The notes under the pieces are model-generated. The model did not search any database, was not told where the DNA came from, and worked only from the letters and a program-made list of their open reading frames with translations. A stretch of DNA of 64,000 bases from Penelope pileata (taxonomy: Eukaryota; Chordata; Aves; Galliformes; Cracidae), in contig WBMW01003126.1 in the NCBI GenBank assembly GCA_013396635.1, positions 356,009 through 420,008 of the forward strand, read 5' to 3'. How positions within the stretch are numbered: position 1 is the stretch's first letter; each line of letters begins with the position of its first letter. The position numbers and the translations under genes are program-made. Shown piece by piece: positions 13,001 through 25,176 of this stretch.

Positions 13001-16000
13001 TTAGGCACAGCGTGCCTTAGTGCCACAGGCTAACATACCTTCCTTAATCCTCATGGCATGGAAATCCTTTTTAGCAACCTAAAAATGCAATGCTGTGTAC
13101 TTCAATTTGTGCAGGCATTTTCAGACCACAGAGAAGCTGAACCCTGATCACAGCGTTATGGCTACCTCCCAAGTGTGTCCCTGCAACTTGACTCCTGCAG
13201 ATGCTCCAGGCCAACAGGAGCAGCCACAGCTCAGGGTACAGCCCTCCTCTCTCCCTTGTTGGAAGAACACAGCGCTTCATGTCAGCTGCTCCTACATGCA
13301 GGCAGCAGAGCTTTGCCTTTACCCAGATGCACTCTGCCCAGGGCTGCTGGCGACCTTCCAGACACTGACATGGGGAATTTGCTGCGGCATTTGTTGAGAG
13401 ACTGGCGTGTTTGTTTTTCTCTCTTTTTAAGGAAGACTTAAGTGCCTAACTAGGTGCTCAGAGGGGAAATGCTCAACCATCCCCTTTAAGCAGGATCCCA
13501 CGCAGGCATCCTCAGTTCAGGAATGCAAAGGAATCATGTTCTGTGTCCTGAAGGCAGTTGCACTGAAGGCCAAGGAATTACTGCCCTGCAATGATTTAAG
13601 GCAGGCTGTATTGCCAGAGAGATTCCTCAAAGCTTTTACTGAAACACTGAAACACTTGGATTTGTTACTATAACAACAGATACGAAATAGGAGAATGCCC
13701 GGAGGAAATAATGGGAAGGCAAAAGATTTTATCCCTAAAAAAAAAAAAGGCAAATTATGGAGAGGATTTAAGTTTTAAATAACTATATCCTGGCTTCAGC
13801 AGTCCAAAGCTACGTCAGTAGGATCACACTGCTGAAATTCATATTTCAATGCATAACTGTTCTTTGCTGGTTAGACAGTGAAAATAGTTGTGGAGGAAGG
13901 TGTCTTACTCCCTTGAAAAAGAAGTCTGATCTAAGGAACACAGACAGGTAACTGAGACAGCTTCAGCACAAAGGACTTAAGCAGCTTTCATGCTCTAACA
14001 CAATCCCCAGGGAGCACGAACTGTGAATCCAACCCCACCTTGCTGCTAATGAGAGATCTGACTGCTCTGTCAGACAGCCAGGACTCCACGATGCTCCCTC
14101 AGAGTCCAAGATCACAGCAAAAGCACAGCAGCATAAGCCAAGGCAGACTACTAGACAAGTGCCTAGACAGGAAATCCAACCCGGCTGAAGGGGTTTGTTT
14201 TGTTTTGGTCTGGAAGGAACAATAAAATCAGGACTTCAGAACTTCAGTGGTTGAGAGTTCAGCTCTCACTCCAAGCAACTGCAAAGGAAAAAAGCAGGAT
14301 TGCTTGCTGAAGCCTGGCTGAGATCCACATGCACATCCCAACGCCGTGTAACAGCCTGCAGCTCACAGGCAGGTCTTTGCAGGGCAGTGTTAGACCCCTC
14401 TCCCACATCCTTGTTCACCTGGTCACCGAACACCTCTAAGTTCCTGGCACTCAACATGCAGTGGATGTGCAGAACTATCCCCTTTTGCTTTTTTCTGAAC
14501 CTATTGCAGGATAAATGAACCAAGGAGCAATGAAGAACTGTGACAGCAAACAACCATTCTTCGTTTTTCTATTCATCACCAAGATTTAACAGACTTCTTT
14601 CTCCCTGTCCCACATTCTTCAAGCTGAAGGGTCCTGGCTTATTTAGTGATTTCTTGCACTGAAGAAATGTCATGCATCTGGTCACTGTGGTCACTTTGCC
14701 ACATCCCTTTGGGAGCAGCAGAACCCCACACAGGGCTCACAAGGCAGGCTGCTGGGGGAGATGGTGAAGAGAGAAGGCGTCACCATGCACTTACTCCTGT
14801 TCTTCCCCTGGATGCTGCTTCTGGCCATGGCAGAGGCAGCACACCCAGCTACACAGACCTGGAACAGCTCATGTTAGGCTCTTGTGCCCAGTTTGCTTAT
14901 TTATGCAGGAATGTTCCATGTCCCACACAAACAGAAGTATGCAGTACTTATGCTTTTCTTCTTGTTGGCTCAGGTCACTTATTCTGGCAATGACAAAAAT
15001 GAGATTTAATACAATTTGAGTTGATAGAAAAGCACTAACTTTATCTGCATCTTAAGATTAAAACCACATCAGACACTGTCAGATAATCTGCCTACCTCTC
15101 CTTCAACCTTCCTAGGGGCAGAGATTGAAGCAGAGGTCCCTGCAATCTCACCAATCCTCCAGGAGGATGAATCATTAACAGCTAATGATTGATCCGGCTA
15201 CTGGTTTTAGTACAACGTGATGAAAGTCAGACTTTGCCACTATAAATACATTTAATCTGATATTTCATTCTGACCTGCCCTCCTAACCCGTGCTAAAGGT
15301 CAACTGTGCTAAGAAACTGCTTTTAACCTACTTAAAGCCACTGCAAAAAGGTACCAAATACATCAGCTGTTGGATTATTCATTCTTCTATCGGAAGCAAT
15401 TTTCATCTCTTGCTTTTAATTTATCTACGGAATGTTTTCCTTCCACGTTGTTCCTGCAACTCGTGGCTTAGCCCTGTTCTTTCTCTACATACTTGGGCTG
15501 TTTCTTTATGGTTGACTTCAGTTACATGGCTCTGGTTCAGCAGCCACCTTCCTATGCTTTGACCTAAAAGCAACCACTTTGTTAATGCCTATAAATAACC
15601 TGTGCTAAAGCCTGTGGATGAAGAGAATGGTGCTAAGATACCTCAGTTGGTGCAGAAGCTTCCCAGCTGACAGTGTGCATGTGTTGTTCACTCCACACCG
15701 GAAATTAAAAGCTGTAACAGCTTTTCCTCAGATCTCTTAGAGCATTATTCCTTGCTATTTCTTCCCCCATTTTTGGGAAATCGGGTGTAAGGGCTGCAAT
15801 ACCAGATACAGAGGATAGGATCCTAGGCTTGTTTCCAAGAGAGAACACACATTGCTTAAAACCTTTGAAACAGTGACCCCCAAAATGAAAATGTATTTCA
15901 GTCTTCCTCAGAGAGGAAGGTTCAAGGCACAACAGACAACCACTGCCTTGATCCTAGAGAAGTACCGACACTCAATCCTCACCCCCCACTTCAGGGGAGA

Positions 16001-18473
16001 CGACAAAGACTCTCTCCATCCACCGGTGAAGAAACAAAGACAGCTTTCCAGACAAGCCAGGCAAAATCCCAGACTACTGAACCAGACCAGCGAGTACTTC
16101 TCCCACATACTCTCCCTGATGACTTTCAGATCTCAGATCTCCGTAACTCCCACGCTTTGACACCACAGGCACTTCCAGCATTTGCTCACAAGTGACTGAG
16201 AGACACCACACGTTTGTGTCCAGCCCCCAAGAGCTTAAACTAACATTCACAGCTATCAACTGCTTCTCCTGTTTTAAAGGTTGTTGAGAAGTTGTTCTTC
16301 TAATACAGCAGCTGGCACAAAACCCCACAACGGAGTCCAGTCTTTGGAACAGACAGGCTGAGAGAACAGGCAGTTCTCAAGGGCCAGCCAATGGCTCTGG
16401 CACGGTTTTCAAGATGATAAATACTCTGTGCACATCATTCATGTACCACCTCCTCACGCAGTGCCGACGTTCCCAGTTCCCAAGGTCTGACAGCCACCAG
16501 GTGAGGAATGCAAGTAGCACTGTCCCCTGCACACAGCATTTTTCTGCTTGCCACCCACCTGTCTGCTGGTCAACTGCACTCAGCGACGCCGGCTGCCCCA
16601 CCACGAGGCAGCCCGGGGCCCCCCCGAGCTCCCTGATGCCACACTGCAGCCATTCCACTTCCGTGGCAGCGGGCCTCTCCCACAGCACTCGGCCGTTCGT
16701 GCCAGACACAGCAGTGATGAAGGCACACGGAGATGGCAGACCTGCAGAGAAGAGACATCAGAGGGAGTGTGAGCCCTGCCTGCCTCTGCAGCTCTGCACC
16801 ACCTGGGTGCTGTGCCTCACCCTGTGCCTCTCCCCACCCTCTTCTCTCTCCCAGAGCCACCGTCTTTCCACTTCATTTCTCTTCTGGCAGAAGCACACTG
16901 TGCTTCAAACCTCACAACACAGAGGAGAATCAACACGATGGGCACTGCTCCAACACCAGCACCCACCTCGGGACACCTGCCACAGCAGCCTCACTAATTA
17001 CAACAAAAAGAGAAGGAGCAGCCCCTGCTGCAAGGCCTCCTGTTTCAGTCAGCTACCTTCATCCAAACAGGAGCTGTTGAAGCTGTCGCTGCCATTGCTG
17101 GCTTTGAAAGCAAAGATGACGTCTTGCACTTTGTCCTCGTTCACATCTTCTATAGCAAGAAACTGGTAGGCCACTGTAAAAGAGAGCACAAGGCAGGCAG
17201 CAGTGAGGGCTGGCTCAGCCATCAGCACAGCCATCACACAGCCAGCTGCAGCAAGGCACACGTTCCCAGAGCCCTACCTGCTGCCTCCATCTCTGACAGC
17301 ACGACGTCAGGACAGATTGGTTTTTGTATTAAAAAAAGGCATCTGCACGAGTACTGAGGATGGGGAGTTAGTGCCAAAGGATTATTTATTTTCATTTGTC
17401 ATCCCCCGGAGGATTTGTCTTTTTTTATACCCAGGCATCCAGAATTTGAACTATGTTTAACAAAGATCAGCTCTCATCTTGGGGTGGGGTTGCTATTCCC
17501 AAAATACATAAAAAACCATCCCCAGATATACCATCTTTCTCACTTTCAGCTAAAAGCAGCCTTCTTTAGCTCAAAGTAGCAGAACTTTGGATTTAGGCAC
17601 TAAAGCACAAAGCTCACTCCCTGTTGGTGAGCACTGTCTCTGGGGTTACAGCTTACCCAGCATACAGCCACCACACGTGAGATTACGGAAGAGCACTGAC
17701 AGAAGTGGATGCTGAGTCATCAAGGAGCAATGCCCAGGTTAAAGAGCTGATTAAATCAACTATAAATTTGTGCAATTAATGAAAAACCAAGATGCAATTC
17801 CAGAAAGAAAAGTCAGAATGTCATACTGACAGGGAAAGGATGCTAACCGTCCCCAAACCTAAGCAAAAACATCAAGAGAACACTTCACAAACCAAACTGC
17901 AACAGATTTATTCCTAGGTACCCTTCCTCATTTTTTTCCCCAAGTAAGACCAGGCTGCTAGCTCGTTAGCGCTTCAGAGCAGCAGTTAATTTCTCCATAA
18001 GATCCTGTAAGCACCTCCTGGAAAGCCACTCCAATTACAACGGGCCGTTGCTCATCCAGGTCAGGCACTCACAGCCTTCACCCCCAAGGGCAGCACCCCT
18101 GCAGGCCTGGCTCCAGACCGTGCTTAGGCAGAGCTCCACGGCTCAAACTCAGCACACATAAGGGAACAGCACTAAAGGTAAGGATTTATTCCACTACAGC
18201 AAACTCACCTGCATCCTCATAGTTTCGGAGCCACGTCCTCTCTGAAACAGGCCTCTCTGGGCAAGGAATGATAAACGAGAAGGCAAACACAATTATCAGA
18301 CACAAAAACAAGGAGATGAAGAAGGCAGCGGTGCGCCAGCGGGACAGCCGCGACAGCTGCGAGGACTGCTTGAGGATAATCCTTCTCTCAACAGAGTTCT
18401 CGTGGTTCTCCTGAACCTTCGCATCCTCCGTCTTCAGAGGGTGGATCTCAGCCTCTGAGTCTTTGTTATCCAT
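7004..18473 (-). CDS. FAM234A: FAM234A (ITFG3), single-pass membrane protein with FG-GAP-like repeats
   Basis: Function is poorly known in the family; it is a type II-like surface or endomembrane protein. Coding exons, 5' to 3' on the minus strand: 18209-18473, 17057-17173, 16559-16741, 12610-12740, 10357-10486, 9750-9888, 9189-9329, 8894-8972, 8305-8457, 7355-7457, 7004-7215. They sum to 1653 nt, 550 residues, against 552 recalled for human. The start ATG is at 18473 (protein begins MDNKDSEAEIHPLK, matching the human EAEIHPLK block). A cytoplasmic tail of about 47 residues is followed by one membrane segment (about 48-70). The lumenal part has two calcium-binding-like loops, DVNEDKVQD (about residue 98) and DVDSDGVQD, typical of FG-GAP/VCBS repeats, and sequons at N115 and N121. 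The conserved TADHRSTF and LYLFHP blocks are in exons 8305-8457 and 7355-7457. Intron phases are consistent throughout. The gene is convergent with RGS11 and lies just downstream of LUC7L in the same direction. Confidence 0.93.
10487..12609 (-). other. FAM234A intron 5
   Basis: A 2.1-kb intron bounded by AG at 10487-10488 and GT at 12608-12609. It contains a short A-run near 10505 and otherwise nothing recognised. Confidence 0.6.
12741..16558 (-). other. FAM234A intron 4
   Basis: The largest internal intron of the gene, 3.8 kb, AT-richer than the flanking exons. No known repeat family or RNA gene was recognised in it. Confidence 0.6.
17174..18208 (-). other. FAM234A intron 2
   Basis: A 1.0-kb intron between the membrane-anchor exon and the first FG-GAP exon. 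Nothing recognisable was seen. Confidence 0.6.
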
Positions 18474-18517
18474 CGCAGCTCACTCATAGGTATTCAGACA
18501 CCCTTCTCCCCCTTCAC
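18474..18517 (-). other. FAM234A: FAM234A 5' UTR part of the ATG exon
   Basis: On the minus strand a TTGTTGCAG acceptor ends at 18518 and the exon runs from 18517 into the ATG at 18473, so at least one noncoding exon lies upstream. Confidence 0.7.
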
Positions 18518-21500
18518 CTGCAACAATGGAAAGAGCAGTTAGAACAGACTTTGGAATGCAGCAAGAAAAAGACAAAATATGCTGTTCCTACCTGACATCC
18601 ACATTTAACAGGAGGTGAGTAAGTCAGCGTGCTGTCACCCAGCACAGCACCCCAGCACTGCAGGTCTCCTACACACAGCAATGGGGAGAGATGGGGAAAC
18701 ACAGAAATAGCACCATGTCTTCTTCAGAGGAGGAAATCAGCTCTGCCAGACCCCGAGCCAGGACAAAGAAGGCTGTGGCTTCTATGCTGAATGGACTGGC
18801 TGCTCTGCAGGTCTCCCTTGCGGAGAACACACCAAAAGCTCCTTCTGCTGAAAAGACTTCCAGCCCCTCCTGCGCATTTCAGCCTGACTCCTGGCCCGAT
18901 AGGTGAAAGGAAACACTCGTGACCTTTATTTCCCAACACAGAGATGTTCCCTGGTGTAATGAGCACATGAGCTTCCCCAGGAGAGAGAGAAACAAACACC
19001 AACGTATGCTGCATAGGAGCAAACCCTATTCAGTGCCATCCCTAAGGAGAAACCACTCGGCAATGGTGCAACCAGCCCTACAGTAGGCAAGGGAGCAAAT
19101 GCTTTCCTCCTGGGAAGAGAATGGATGCACAAATTGAGACTGAAACTGGGCAAATTTGATTTCGTCAGAGTGGAAACAGAGCTCGCAACTGCTGCTCTAG
19201 TCTCTCCTGCTATCAACCATCATTAATGAAACAGCACTAGGGGAAAGGTCTCCCTTCCTCCAAATGATGAAATCACTTCAACTTGACAGAAACTACCTTT
19301 CTGCAGGACAGGGCCAGGCTCCTCATCCCACTCTAGTGCTGGAGCAAGGACAGCAGAGGGCCAGGACTGCAACAAGCAGAGCCTGACCCAGCAGCTTCCT
19401 ATTGCAGGAGCCAGGAATTCTGAACTCACAGCCCCGAGCCCGCACCGCTCAGCCCTAATGCTCAAAAACAAAGAAGTCATGAAAAATGGCAAATACAACA
19501 CTGGGGAGGACAGGTGAGATGAACAACTTCTTGTGCTTGCAGGAGCATCTCCCTTCCCATGGGGAGGATCAGAGCAGCAAGCTGGGAAGCTCTGTCAGCT
19601 CAGTACTTGGAGCTACAGCTACAAAGGGGTTCTTTGCTATTTATCTTCTAAAAAGCAAAAAAAGGAAAAAAAGCCCTCCTTGGTTACAGGAGTTTGTAGC
19701 ATTACCCACAACAATAATAATAAACAACTTTATATATAGCTTTCAGGCCTCTCTCTGACAGTTTCTTCAAAAAAAAAAAAAAAACAAGGGAAGAAGTAAA
19801 GAACACCACATTCCAGTAGCCTTGGAAAAAGCTGCACGGCGATGTCATAGAAGGTTCTATCAGAGCAAATAAACATGACAAGCGAGCCAATTTTCCATGA
19901 CTGCCTCCAAGCCGCGTGCCCAGATTGTCTGCCTGAGCCATTTACTTCCCCAGCAGAAAATACCTGGAACTCAGCACCAGCACAGAGCACTGGGGCTTTC
20001 AGCTCTGCTAACGAGGGGCTCGTTTACCTCCTGGTTCACACAGGTTCTTGCTAGGCTCCAAGCTGCAGCAGCTCAGCCAGGCCCTGGGCTGACCTCTCTC
20101 CTCTCTGGGCTGTAGAGCTGCATGAGCCCCGGCCCCACAACAGAGATCCCAGAAGGAAAGGGAGCAGCAAGGAGCAACTCCAGGAGAAGCCCTCACTCAC
20201 CAGGGCAGCTCACACACAGCCAGGCACACACAGCCAGCGAGCCCAGCGGGACGGAATGCAGAGAAGGAGCAAAGCAACTGCTTCCTGCTGAGAGCACTGC
20301 GGGGAGCACAGCTGCAGCAGGGCAGAGGGCAGAGCACAGCCACCCCGCCAGCTCTGCAGGCACAGGGCTGTCAGGGCTGCAGCTGGGCAGCACTTCTGCC
20401 CAGGCACTCCGGCGTTTATTCTGCGACAGCGCATCAAGCACAAGATCTCACTCCAGGCAATTTAATCCAGGCTGCGCAATACCATGCAAATTGAATCAAA
20501 TCAATAATGTAGAAGCTGTATCTTCTTCCCAAGCCCTCACTCAAAGACCTCATCTGCCCTTCCCATCAGGCAACCAGCAGCACCTGAAGCAGTCCCTCGA
20601 GGCCGGCTGCTCCCAGCAGCGCTGGGCAGGCTCCGGGCAGCGGCACGCAGGCGGACGGGGGAAGGAATGGAAGAGTTGTGGGTTCGGCCCCAGTGGTAGG
20701 GAGCTGAGCGCTGGCCCTGCAGGGAGCAGCCCACGAGCAGGGTCAAGGTACGAGGCCACAGCCATGGGCTGAGCAAATGATTTACCAGAGTGGAGCAAGG
20801 GCAGCATCCAGCACCATGGGGCAGGGGAACAAGGGCAGGAATCAGTGAGGCTCCATAACCATCCTTGCTGCTGGGCCAGGGCTCGAGCACAGCCCCTACA
20901 GACACAGCTGTCCGTGGGCAGGAAGACCAGTCATCTAGACTGGGGTGAGAACAACAAAAAAGTGGTAATTATACTGACAGCCCCAGCAATTCCCCTCCTA
21001 CTGCAGCAAGGACCCTAGGAGCCACCGATTGCAAAGAGCTGATGACAAAGAGCTCTGGGTGCCTTTGAAGCGGTTCTTTCTCTCCCCTTGGAGGATCTGA
21101 ATCCTGCCCTTTGCACCCCTGCCAGAGCATATGGAGTGCCGGAACAATGACCACAAAGGTTCAAACAATGCAGGAAACCCCGCTGCCGCGGCTGCCAAAG
21201 TACAAGCTGGCAGCACATGAAACAGCCTGATCTTTGGACAACAAAGAGCTCTGGTAATCAGCTTAATTGAAGACAAGCAGAAAATGATAGCGGGTGTTTC
21301 AGATGACTTTCTCGTCCTCTAGCAGCCGACATTTTGTCTCCTGTTGGTGGAGGGCACACAGTAACTCCCTGGGAGGTTTAAGGCAGCCACCACGCAGCAG
21401 CAGGATCGCGTGCAGCACGCACAAGGTCTGTGGCTCTCTGCTTGGGGACAGGAGGCCTCACCTGAGAAACCGTATGAGAAGGATTGCCTAGAGAAGGAAA

Positions 21501-24193
21501 TAACTAGAAACTGCATGTGACAAAGTAGACTGGAGTCCTCACGTTGGGAGCAGGCTCCCACCCACAGCACAGCGAGCTGCTCTCAGCTCCAACCGCCGCT
21601 CACCCGCACAGCGTGGCAGTGGCAGCTGTCCCTGCTCCAGGCAGAGGAACCAAAATCCTTCCCTGTCCACAGCAACAATGCTGCTTTCAGGACAAACACA
21701 GCTCCCCAGCGTAACTCACCTTCATGGGGCACTGGCCCTCCTCTCTCCTGAAGCTACAGCGCAGATTTGGTCGGAATGGAAGCAGTGCAACTCTTGCAGG
21801 CAGCAGGCAGTGCCCAGCTGCAGCTCAGCCTGAGCCAAACCAGCCCAGCAGCCAGCACTGCCTGAGGAGCACAGAGGGCAGGTGTGTGACGGCTGCTGAC
21901 AGAAACCCTAAGGGCATCAGTGTGATGGAAGGTTGAACTCATTTTCCACCCATAAAATACCAAACCACGTTCCTAATTCCAGCAACCTCTCAAGTTGCCG
22001 GTTCTTCCTGGAAACTTGCTAGCAATGTAGCACGCTGAGATCTGCTGTTCAGCACAGCTACACCTTTCACAGAGCAAGCAAGGCAGGTTAGGTCTGGACC
22101 TTTCAGGAACCCAAACACAGCATTTGTTTTTCGGGCTTTTTTTTCCCAACACCTTACAGGTCTCTTTTGCGTCAGCCAAAACTGCTGACCCCCCCTGTAA
22201 CCCCGATGACAAAGCAGCCTCCCAGCACGGCTCTGTGCAGGGTGCAGCGCTCCCCTCCATGCTGACAGCCCACTCAGCACAGCAATGAGCTGCTGGCAGC
22301 ACCTGCTGCAACACCGACACACTCACCGGCTCCATGTGTCACCATTTTCCCCTTTTCCACAGCCCTACTCACACGGCTATCCAGTCAAGAGGAAAAAAGC
22401 TTTTCCCAGACTGAGATTTTCCTCTCCAGATACACTCAGACTGAAGCTGAGAGCTCTGCAGCCGTATCTCCTGCCTGACAAAGCCACAGCCCCCGGCTTG
22501 CAGGGAGCCCTGCCGCAAGCTGACCGTCCCCTTCGGCACCGGGCACCTCCTGCTCCTTCTGTCATCCATACGGCCCCTGTCAGGATGTGGTTTGTACCCC
22601 ACACCTCTGGGCTCAGAAACGGCTGCTTGAGTTTCTCGTCCCTCTCCCCACACTCTTGTCTCAGAGTGTGACACATCTGTCACTTGAAGGAGAAAAGTCG
22701 TCTTTTCAAGAGCAATTTCCACTGCTCTCAGGGGTTCAAGCAGAGACACCTGATCTGCTTGCCAAGAGCAGAACACACTCCAGTCCCCTCCCACGATGGC
22801 AGTGGAGAAAGTGTAATTATCTGTGATGAAGAACAGCACTAAAGCTGCAAAGCTACACGGAACTGATTATAGGTTAGGGCAGCAACAACACCCATGCAAC
22901 AAAAACCCATGTAATTTATCATCCCAGAACGTGCAAGCACCCCTGGATCAAAGCCACTCACCCTCCCCAGTCACGGCAGATCCCTCGTGCCAGCCCCAGG
23001 GGCCAGCAGGCTCTGGCAGCCCGTGCCATCAGCCTCACCCCACTGCTCAGCGACCTCCCCGTGCTGCCAGACTCCAGGATGGGTGCTTAGGGGAGACCAC
23101 CAGGCACGGAGGCTCTTTAGAACACGCTGCAGTCAGTTCACGTATGTTTATTAAAAAAGAAAACCCATTCTTGGCTCGCTCCACAGCTCTCTGCTCAGCG
23201 CACAGCCACAGACCCCAGCTGCCCTTCGCAGCCCCGTGGGGCTCACAGCCTGAGGGTGCCCAGGGACTGCACACAGCTGGCTCCAGCTGCCCTCTGCACG
23301 AGGCCTGGGGCTCCCTGTGGCTATGTAAGAAGCTTTCACGTTCCAAAATAAGGAAAAAAAGGGGTGGAAAAGAGAGTCCGGTTGCACACACTGGGGTACA
23401 AGCAGGAGGGGGATCGACTTTTCACACAGGGATATCATGATAGGACACAGGGGAATGGATTTAAGCTGAATGAGGGGAGGTTTAGGGGAGATGTGAGGGG
23501 GAAATCCTTTACCCATAGGGTGGCGAGGTCCTGGCACTGTGGTGCCCCATCCCTGGGGGTGCCCAAGGCCATGGGTGGGCCCTGGGCAGCTGAGTTGGGG
23601 GCACCCAGCCCACGGCAGGGGTCAGAACTGGATGGGCCGCGGGGTCTCATTCCCCCCACCCGTGCTGTGCCACGTTCATTTCTGCAGGAAAGGCTCCAGC
23701 TCACGCCTGCTGCCTAAGCCGGGGCTGTGCTGAGGGAAGGAGCAGCCCGCAGAGCTCACAGCGCCGGGAGGCGTGAGCTGAGCTGGGCACCGCTGCAGGG
23801 CCGAGGGCTGCTCGGGGCTCTCCCCCTCCCGGAGCGCAGCCCCCGCCCCACCGCGGCCGCACGGACGGTGGGGGCAGCGACTGAGGCTCTGCAGAAGCCA
23901 CTCAGCTCTTTCCCTGCCCCTCAATCCGGCGTCGAGCAGCTCCGTGACCGGAGCGGGGCCCCGGGGCAGCGCCGAGCGCCGCGGGAGGGCCCCGAGCAGC
24001 GCTCCCCGCCACCTCCGCCTCTCCTCCCCGTCGCGCCCCGCTCCAGGGCCCGCACCGAGCCCTCCCTCCCGCTCGCCGGGGAGAAGACAGCAGCGGGAGG
24101 CGGTCAGACACCGCCCACAGCCGCTGCGGCCCCGCCGCGCCGCCCCGGAGCTCCCTCAGGCCCCGGCCCCGGCCCTCCGCGCTCCGCACTCAC
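18518..24193 (-). other. FAM234A intron 1 (5' UTR intron)
   Basis: A 5.7-kb intron linking a first exon whose donor is at 24192-24193 to the ATG exon. It holds one CR1 fragment (about 23394-23680) and, at its 5' end, most of a CpG island. A good minus-strand donor (AAG before GTGAGTTAC) at about 21716-21724 could mark an alternative 5' exon but no matching evidence was found. Confidence 0.55.
23394..23680 (+). mobile_element. CR1 LINE fragment, 3' region, sense on plus strand
   Basis: The stretch carrying 'atcctttacccatagggtgg', 'gaggtcctggcact', 'ccccatccctgggggtg' and 'caaggccatgg' follows the order of the CR1 3' consensus, ending in a diverged 'aactggatgg' before the expected tail. The terminal octamers are not clear, so the copy is 5'-truncated and eroded. 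Confidence 0.75.
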
Positions 24194-24373
24194 CGCGCCG
24201 CCGCCGCCGTCACTTCCGCCCCCATCCCCTCGGCGCCGGGCGGAAGTAACGTCACAGCGCAGCGCGAGCGCTTCCGGCCCGCGTTGGGGCGCCTTGAGGC
24301 GGGCGGGAGCGACGCGGACGGGAGCGACGCGGAAGAAGGAGGCGGAGCAGCGCTGAGGCACAAACACAGAAAC

Positions 24374-24379
24374 TTTAAT
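24374..24379 (-). terminator. Probable distal LUC7L poly(A) signal (ATTAAA)
   Basis: TTTAAT on the plus strand reads ATTAAA on the minus strand. It is followed on that strand by TTTCTGTGTTTGTG, a GU-rich downstream element. It would give an 800-base 3' UTR after the stop at 25177. An alternative canonical AATAAA lies at 24979-24984. Confidence 0.5.
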
Positions 24380-24398
24380 GCGAGCACAGCGCGGGACA

Positions 24399-24399
24399 N
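24399..24399. other. Single undetermined base
   Basis: An isolated N inside the CpG island, next to the LUC7L 3' end. Confidence 0.99.
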
Positions 24400-24978
24400 C
24401 CCCAGGCTCAGACGGCCGCCAGTGAAGCGGTGCTCTGTGAATAGGCAGACGGACGGCGCTGCGCCCCTCTGTATACAGCCAATCAATCCATCCCCACTTG
24501 CCCTCTGAGCACAGTTTTTCACACCCATCATCTGTAAAATGGGAGCAGACCTGGGCCTGTCCTAGAGATGTGCTCCAGCTGATCCATTCCCATCACAAAG
24601 ACAAACAGCTCCTGATGGGGGGACAGCAAGGCCAAAACCCCTCTGCCTTAACCTAGCTGGGAGGGGGAGGTCACTCTTGAGTGCTGGAGACATAAAAAGG
24701 AGGTGGGGCTACACACTAAATTTAAAGAAAAACATGTCTATCTCTTTTAACATGTACAAACAAATTAAAAAACGAATCAAATGAGAACCAGTGCTACCAC
24801 TGCACTCAAATTCCAACTGTGAAAAGGGTCAGGGAGGGCTTCTGGAAAGGGCTGAAGTGTCACCTACATCCCAGCAGCTCGGGTTCCCAACCACAGCACT
24901 GCCTCTGGCTGCTGAGTTCATGGCATCACGACAAACAGGGTGGGAACGGCCGCCCTGAGTTGGAAACGATCCGTCAGG

Positions 24979-24984
24979 TTTATT
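24979..24984 (-). terminator. Possible proximal LUC7L poly(A) signal (AATAAA)
   Basis: TTTATT on the plus strand, 190 bases past the LUC7L stop. It may be used for a shorter transcript. Confidence 0.4.
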
Positions 24985-25176
24985 TGTTCCTACTAAAACA
25001 GAATCCTGTTACACGGTACGCAACTCGGTGTCTCTACAAACTCACAGCTATCTGCCAAACAATAAAAATTCAGAACTACAAAAGATGAGCTGTATTCAGT
25101 AAATATAAATGGGAAATTTAGGCTTTGTGTAGAATGTTTATCAGACTATTTACAGTGCAACACAGATCGTTGGAGT

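Larger units (their letters stand above)
23715..24420. promoter_or_regulatory. FAM234A: CpG island and FAM234A promoter
   Basis: Dense CpG sequence ending at the LUC7L 3' end. A minus-strand donor (GCG before GTGAGTGCGG) at 24192-24193 defines a first noncoding exon starting somewhere about 24250-24340. Upstream lie an ETS/CRE composite (24241-24255, CGGAAGTAACGTCAC on the plus strand) and a tandem GGAGCGACGCGGA motif (about 24306-24333). There is no TATA box. Confidence 0.7.

Noticed and set aside
21700..21730. Strong minus-strand splice donor in FAM234A intron 1
   Set aside because: It could mark an alternative 5' exon, but no promoter, acceptor or conserved sequence supports one.
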